DNA of 64,000 bases from Choricystis sp. odSpoLacu1 (taxonomy: Eukaryota; Chlorophyta; Trebouxiophyceae), in the NCBI GenBank assembly GCA_958009055.1, contig OY253651.1:1201115-1265114 (forward strand). The letters are read 5' to 3'. Under the pieces are notes generated by a model, which made no database searches, had not been told where the DNA came from, and saw nothing but the letters and a program-made list of their open reading frames with translations. Position numbers and translations under genes: made by a program. This document shows, one piece after another, positions 58,094 through 64,000 of this stretch; within the stretch, counting starts at the first letter, position 1; each line of letters starts with the position of its first letter.

Positions 58094-61000
58094 ATGGCCA
58101 ACAGCGCTCCCCCCGCCGACAACACCGCCTCCGCCCCCCCTCCTCCCCCCCGCCGCAACGCTCCCCCCACCGCCAACTGGGGTGGTGGCGGGCGCGGCTT
58201 ATCGGCACGCGGCTATGCTCCCGGCCGCGGTGGCGGCCGCGGCGGCGGCGGGCGTGGTGCGTTTTCCGGCGGGGGACAGCCGCCCCCCCCGCGTGGCGCG
58301 CGGTCGGGCACGACGCCGCTGGCGGATGTGCCGGTCGGCACCGAGTGCACAGGGGTCGTGGTGACAGTGCGCGAGAGCTTTGGGTTCATTCGGTGAGTGG
58401 TGGTGGGTGGGGGAATGGGTGCATCGGGCCGCCGCGGGCTAGATTGGTCGGGTGCTAGCGCGACGGCGTGGTGGCCAGTGTACAGTGCGGTACACGTGCC
58501 GTACGTGTATGTATATAATGCCTGCGCACTATATACCAGGAGGGCAGGACCGCGATCCGTCCGTACACACACCCGCTCACCCTCCACCCACCACCACCCA
58601 CACCACAGCTCCCCCGACTTTGACGACCAAATGTTCTTCCACGCCTCCGAAGTCACCCCCCTGGGCGGCGGCCCCGCCCCCCCGCGCGGCGTCAACCTGG
58701 CGACCGTGGTGCCCACCGGCGCCGACGTCTCGTTCTGCGTCGGCGCGCCGTCGGGGCGCGCGGGCAAGCAGGTGGCGGTGCGCGTCACCGTGCTGCCCCC
58801 CGGGTCGCGGTGCCCGTTTACAGTGGATGAGACGCGCATCGTGGGCGTGGTGGATCGCGAGCTGCGGGGTGGCGATCGTGGCGGGTGGGGACGCAGCGCG
58901 CCGCCCGCGCCGGGCGCGCCGCCGCCGACCGACACCGGCTACGGCGGCCGCATCCTGCACCGGCCCGAGAATGGGCCCCCCGTGACGTACTCGTTTGATG
59001 GGAGCGACCTGGCGGACGCGGGGGCGCCCCGGCCGCGTGTCGGAGAGGGCGTCGAGTTTTGTGTGGCCACCGACAAAGCCACGGGCGCGGTCCACACCAC
59101 CCGCGTGTCCCGCCTCCGGGAGCGGGGCGTCATCGCCGCCGTCAAACGCACAGACAGGGGCGTGTACGGGTTTGTGCGGTGCCTGGACAGGCCGGGGCAA
59201 GTGTTTTTTCACGGCAGCTCGGTGACGGGTGGGGCGGGCGCGGCCCTTGCACCCGGCGCGGAGGCGACGTTCGCGGTGGCTCTGGACGATGGCGGTGGGC
59301 GGCCTGCCGCAGTCGCGCTGGAGCTGCTGCCTCCAAACACCCTGCCTGAGACGGTCGATGTGCCGGGCGTGCTGGCGGGGCGGGTGGTGCCCCTTGCCAA
59401 CGGGGGCCTGGCCATCTCCTACCCTGAAGCCGACGGCCGGGACAGGCGGGTGGCGTGGAAGGGGGAGCTCAAGAAGAAGAAAAAGAAAGAGGTTATAGCG
59501 GAGGAGGTGGAGGGTGAGACGGCGGAGGCGGAGGATGAAGAGGCGGCGAGTGATGACGACGGCGGCGGCAACGACGACGCTGCGCCGCCAGCCGACCAAG
59601 CTCCTTCCGCCCCTGCCATCACCACCACCCCTGACAACGAGCCAACCGACCCCGACGCCGCCGCCCCCTACAACGACGTCTTCTTCGAACTGTGCATCGT
59701 CACCGCCACGGGCGAGCGGCGCGCGCACCGCGTCGCCATCGTCACGCGCGCGGCCGACCGGCGGGAGCTGGGGGCAGTGGCCAGCCTGAAGAGTGGGCAC
59801 GGCCTCATCAAGTGCTGTGACCGGCCGGGCGACATTTTGTTCCGGTTTGAGGATGTGGTGCTGGGGGATGGTGTGGAGGAGGAGAAGGCGGCGGGTGCGG
59901 CTGCAGACGCTGCCGACTCCACCACCGCCACCACCACCACCTCCCCTCCACCCTTCGCCATCAACGACGACGTCGAGTTCTCCATCGCCCGCGACGCCAC
60001 CGGCCGCACCATCGCTGTGCGCGTCACGCGCGCCCCCCCGGGTGCCGCCGTGTTTGAGACGGTGGACGACACGCCACGCTGTGGCTGGGTGGTGGACCGC
60101 CTCCAGAAGAAGGGGCCTAAGACAACACTGGCCACGGGCGTCGTCGAGTATGTCGCCCGCGACGGCGACCCCGCCCCCGCCGCCGCGCGCCGCCCGGGCG
60201 TGCGCGCGCGGTTGACGTTTGGCGCGGCCGACCTGGATGATGCGGCCGTGAATCCTCGCGTGGGTGATTGCGTTGTCTTCCACATCGCCACGGACCCGCG
60301 CATCGTGACGGCCGCTAAAAAAGCTGGCTCTTCGGCCGCCGCGTTTGCGGGAAGGCGCGCGACGCGCGTGCGGCCAGTCGTCCTAGACGGCACCATCATC
60401 GTGGCCAAGCCCACGTTTGGGTTTGTGGAGTATGATTTGCAGGCTGCCATTGACGCGACGGGCGGGGAGCTGGTGCTGGTGCTGTCGGGGAAAGGGGGGG
60501 ATGGCGATGGCGATGATGACGACGCGCGTGGCGACGCGGCTGCCGTGGATCAGCAGCCACCGGCTGCTGAATGGGCTGCCAAGCTGGCTGATAAAGCGAT
60601 GGCTGCTGCAGTTGCTGCGGCTGGCGTTGCGCCAGCTCCTGCTGCTGCTCCACCAGCCGACGCTCCCGCCGCGCCGCCGACGCCCGCACCCGGCGGCGAA
60701 GCCGCGGCGGCGGCGGACGACACTGAAAACCCCACCCCCGCACCCTCCACCACCACAAAAAAACCACCCCCCACCACCAAATCCCGCCTCTACTTCAACG
60801 CGTCTGAAACCAACGGCACCGACGTGCGGCGCGGCGACGGCGTCACGTTCACCCTGGCCGAGCGCGCCGCCACGCGGGAACCCGTCGCCCACCGCCTGGT
60901 GCGCGTCAAGGACGCGCCCAGCCGGTCGCGAGGGGAGCTGATTGCCGAGAAACGGCCGGACGGCATGAACGTGTTCACAGGAGGGGCGGCGGGCGCGGCC

Positions 61001-61204
61001 AGCCGCGGCAACCTGGGCGTGCGCCAGGCGACGCGCCCCGACGGGGGGCGCGGGTTCACGGTGGCCACCAGTCCGGGGGGGCGGGGCAGGCTGCTGGCCC
61101 AGATCGCGGCGGCGGCGGCGGCGTCCAGGGTGCCGGGGCAGGGAGGGGCGGAGGAGGAGGGTGGCGGGGTGCTCAACCCGGGTGCGGCCGAGTTTGTGCC
61201 GTGA
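58094..61204 (+). CDS. Multi-cold-shock-domain RNA-binding protein (CSDE1/UNR-like)
   Basis: Exons 58094-58392 and 58609-61204, 216-nt phase-2 intron; 964 residues. An RGG-rich N-terminus precedes cold-shock-like domains: GVVVTVRESFGFIR (split by the intron) with MFFHASEV; RGVIAAVKRTDRGVYGFVR with VFFHGSSV; GAVASLKSGHGLIK with ILFRFEDV; and DGTIIVAKPTFGFVEYD with LYFNASE. Between them lie RV/VxF strands typical of CSDE1/UNR. An acidic, Lys-flanked linker lies around residues 385-430. Such proteins regulate mRNA translation and decay in the cytoplasm. Confidence 0.8.
58491..58509. other. Inverted repeat in an AT-rich intronic island
   Basis: TACACGT-gccgt-ACGTGTA has perfect 7-bp arms inside the cold-shock gene intron. 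It is followed by GTATGTATATAATG and ACTATATACC, unusually AT-rich for this window. Confidence 0.5.
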
Positions 61205-61591
61205 GTGACAACGGGGGGCGTGTTTTGTTTTTCTTTTCCTGTGTCAAGAGCCAGCCCTGTGCTATTTCTGATTCCGCACAGGAGGGCCCCCTCGTCTCAA
61301 CGCGGGGCGGTGTGTTTGTCGGGCGCGGCGAACAAGGGGCGTGGGTGCGTCGGCTCGTTCGCGGCACTCCCCGCTTTCCTTTTTCTTCGCACACGCGCGC
61401 AGCGCCCACCTCTCCTCCCTCCCCTCCTCCTCCTCCTCGCCTGTCCGCGCACTGCCGGCTGCCCGGCAGCTTGGCGCGGCGACGCGAGTGAGAGAGAGGG
61501 AGTGTGTAGTGCGAACGAGGCGCGCGCGGCACTTTTTTTCTTTGAAATCCACGATTCGTGTGGGCGTGCTTCGTTTTTCACCCCCACCACC
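61205..61591. other. Intergenic region before the B3-domain gene
   Basis: This 387-bp interval has no supported gene. It holds C/T-rich sequence (about 61400-61440) and GTGAGAGAGAGG-like repeats; it should contain the cold-shock gene 3' end and the B3 promoter. Confidence 0.45.
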
Positions 61592-62544
61592 ATGGCCAAC
61601 CTCACCCTGGAGCAAGCGCTGGCCATCCTGGTGGCGGCCTCGGTGAGTGCGAGGGTGGAGAGAGAGAGAGGGTGGCGTGGGGCGCACCACAATCCGCCGT
61701 GCATCGCGTTGCAATGTGGCGAGTGCGTGGTGCGGGGTGGGAGGGCGCGCGCACGGATACACGCACACACCACACCGCCCCACAAGCCACCCAAAATGAG
61801 ATGCAGCAGCTGCACGCGCGTGGCGGGCCGAGGCGCGCTGACTCCCGCCATCCCCTCCTCTTCCTCCCCCAGGCCCCCGCTCCCCCACCCCCTCCTCCGC
61901 CTCCGCCCCAGCCCACGCCCAGCGACGCCGGCATCGCAGTCACGGATGTACTCACCCTGATTGCTCTGCTGCGCGAGCTGCAGCCCGCCCAGCCGGCAGC
62001 TTGTGCGCCCGCGCTCGCGCCGCCGCCCCCCGTTGCCCACACCCCGCTACACCAGCTGCCGCCCGGCGCCTGGACCACGGGCCAGCTGACCATGGGGACG
62101 GTGGGGACGGCGCACTCCCCGCCCCCTCCCCACTCCAACGCCACCCGCGTCGTGCGGTCGCTGATGTCGGCCACCTACCTGCGCCGCCTGTTTGTGACGC
62201 GCGACCTGTCGGCCATCCTGGGGGTGGTGCCGCCCCCCCGCCAGCCCACGATCAGGCGGCAGGCGGCGCCCGGGGAGACGCTGCGCCCGCTGCGCGTGGA
62301 TGCCGACCCGCTGCCCGAGGTGCCACTCACCGTCCTCGACGAACACGACCGCCTGTGGCGCATCGCGTACTCGCCCCGCCGCCTGAGCCCGGCCACCGGG
62401 CGCCTGGCCACGGGGTGGTCCAAACTGTGCGCGTCCATGGGGGCGGTTGTGTTTGAGAGGCTGGTGACGCGGTCGTGTTTGAGAGGCTGCCCGGCGTCAA
62501 CGCGGCCGTCGCGGCTGCGTCGGTGGCGCCCACCGCGCGCGTGA
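61592..62544 (+). CDS. B3 DNA-binding domain protein, frame disturbed by a 26-bp duplication
   Basis: Exons 61592-61642 and 61873-62544, 230-nt phase-0 intron; 240 residues as read. After a Pro-rich linker a B3-like fold appears: YLRRLFVTRDLSAILGVV, PLTVLDEHDRLWRIAYSP and LATGWSKLCASMG, matching the LTxSD, DxxGxxW and LTxGW patterns of plant B3 factors. A 21-bp block (GCGGTTGTGTTTGAGAGGCT start) at 62443 is repeated at 62469 with one mismatch, a 26-nt period that shifts the frame. As read, the end is an Arg-rich tail. With one copy the frame would run VVFERLPGVNAAV to TGA 62577-62579, as expected for B3. It is the last gene before the telomere. Confidence 0.7.
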
Positions 62545-62579
62545 CGCTGCTCAAAGGGAAGGCTGGAGTGGCAGAGTGA

Positions 62580-63713
62580 TGATGTGCTGGAAGGTGCTGC
62601 GGTTGCAGGCGCTGCAGATGCTGCCGCCACCGACGGTGGTTGCGCCGCTGCCGCCGCTGCAGACGCCGACGCTTGCCGCTGTCGAGGCTGCGGCCACCAC
62701 CACCACTACCACCATAACCCTCCTTCGCCATCCGACGCCAACATTTCGCCACCCTAAAGGGCGATGGCGCCCGTGCCGCCATCGCCACGTGATGCTGCTC
62801 GGAAGAGGCTTCCATCGCCCCGTGGTTGCGTGGGAAAATGTGTTGCCCCGCCGCGGCGGCTCAACATAAATTTTTCCCCTTATTTCTTGCTAGCCCCCCT
62901 ACTACATCATAACGGCTGTGCCCTTTCTTTGGCATGGCCCTTTCTTTTTTTCACTGCTCACCCCTTTTTTTTCTTCCCCCTTTCTCTTTCTTCTTCTAGT
63001 GCGCTCGCACCCCCTCCTTCCTGCTCAAACCGTCGCACTTTGGTCAAACTGCAGCTCCGGTCGGAGACACACGGAGAGAGAGGGTGACGGGCAACTAAAC
63101 GCGGGTGTGACTAGACGACGGGGCACGAGTGCTGCCGCGCACTCCCTGCATCTGGCGTAACACATAGCGGGGATGTTTCCACACTGGACCATAAATGCAT
63201 TCACACTTCTTTTCCTTCTAGGCTGGCGTCCGTGCCCGAGCGAGTGAGATTTTTTTTTTTTTGGTTTGTGTGTGTCGTGGGGTGGGGGAGACCACACCTA
63301 GAGAGCGCGCGCGTGGGGCTGTAAAACAATTGCGCGTTGTTTTTTGGCTTTTTCACTATGCAGCGGGGGAGGGGGTGGTGCGAGGGCAAGGGTTTTGTTT
63401 TGAGGAGGTTTTTGGAGAGGAAGGCGACACAGAAAGGTTGGCTCGGACTCAGTCCACTAACATTCCTCCTGCCAGCCTAGCGTGCGATCAAACAGGCCAC
63501 CGCTTCCCGGCTGGGACGATGCGCTGGCTAGTGCCTGCCTGGCTGGGGTGTTTTGGGAGGTGAGACGGGTGGTCTGGGTGCAGAATCAGGTGGTCAAACA
63601 GCCAGGGAGGGAAAAAGCTTTAGGGTGTCAGTCGCCCATGCCGCACTGTTCTCTCTTCACTTAAATTTTAGGGTTTAATTTGACTCTTAGGGTTATCGTA
63701 TGAGCACGCGACC
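62580..63713. other. Subtelomeric gene-free region
   Basis: About 1.1 kb with no coding-quality ORF and no RNA gene found. It is more AT-rich than the rest, with T-tracts (62945-62995, 63251-63262) and a CCA repeat (62693-62712). Isolated telomere-like units, TTTTAGGGTTTAA (63667-63679) and CTTAGGGTT (63685-63693), precede the array. Confidence 0.7.
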
Positions 63714-64000
63714 TTAGGGTTAGGGTTAGGGTTAGGGTTAGGGTTAGGGTTAGGGTTAGGGTTAGGGTTAGGGTTAGGGTTAGGGTTAGGGTTAGGGTTA
63801 GGGTTAGGGTTAGGGTTAGGGTTAGGGTTAGGGTTAGGGTTAGGGTTAGGGTTAGGGTTAGGGTTAGGGTTAGGGTTAGGGTTAGGGTTAGGGTTAGGGT
63901 TAGGGTTAGGGTTAGGGTTAGGGTTAGGGTTAGGGTTAGGGTTAGGGTTAGGGTTAGGGTTAGGGTTAGGGTTAGGGTTAGGGTTAGGGTTAGGGTTAGG
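63714..64000 (+). repeat. Telomere, (TTAGGG)n
   Basis: 287 bp of perfect TTAGGG hexamers, about 48 copies, running to the window edge with no variant unit seen. The G-rich strand points rightward, so the chromosome end is at or beyond position 64000. Confidence 0.99.

Noticed and set aside
1..64000. CRISPR arrays, bacterial operons or prophage
   Set aside because: No spaced direct repeats were seen, and introns, transit peptides and a telomere show a eukaryotic nuclear chromosome.

Overview
The window is a chromosome end from a GC-rich, intron-containing eukaryote. The right edge, 63714 to 64000, is an uninterrupted (TTAGGG)n array with its G-strand running toward the end, so the chromosome terminates on this side. 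Gene content points to a photosynthetic member of the green lineage, probably a small alga. There are plastid TIC21, a NOL-like chlorophyll b reductase homologue, plant-type protoporphyrinogen oxidase, a YbeY-HAD fusion, a PIN-like carrier, an LRR receptor kinase, a DGD1-like fragment and a B3-domain protein. I cannot name the species. The TTAGGG repeat is less usual in green plants than TTTAGGG, though it is known in some algae.

About 36 protein genes are packed head-to-head and tail-to-tail. Divergent pairs share 110 to 370 bp and convergent stops lie 60 to 180 bp apart. Most genes have none or one short GT-AG intron (65 to 351 nt), often with donor GTGAG and rich in GA or GT repeats. Stop codons are nearly all TGA, with four TAG and no TAA.

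Layout: 1-8.2 kb holds a cut-off first exon, YbeY-HAD, a patatin-like lipase, a 2OG oxygenase 7 nt downstream of a putative mitoribosomal mL59 gene, and a DEAD-box helicase. 8.4-17.3 kb holds a PILS-type carrier, MATE transporter, alpha carbonic anhydrase, EngB GTPase, the nucleolar pair SURF6/RRP36, and TIC21. 17.4-22.7 kb holds the mitochondrial pair NDUFAF7/LETM1 and a DUF3228 protein. 22.9-26.4 kb is a tandem array of three related multi-pass membrane genes that I do not recognise, the first apparently broken. 26.9-36.3 kb holds a phytocyanin-like protein, TraB protein, DGD1-like C-terminal relic, SHG1-like protein, peroxiredoxin-like protein, THOC5, a UVR/NTF2-like protein and the NOL-like reductase. 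36.5-46.6 kb holds TRAPPC11, threonyl-tRNA synthetase, a GST, PPOX and a TUG/UBX protein. 46.6-62.6 kb holds a possible copia relic, a Sec23-like protein, ORC3, an LRR kinase, BCKDHB, a multi-cold-shock protein and a B3 protein with a frame-breaking duplication. 62.6-64.0 kb is gene-free subtelomere and telomere.

The genes are mostly single-copy housekeeping and organelle functions, with no single pathway. Several divergent pairs share a compartment (nucleolus; mitochondrion). Features of most interest are the tandem 7-TM family with palindromes upstream of each member, the near-overlapping mL59/oxygenase pair, and frames broken at homopolymer tracts or short duplications.
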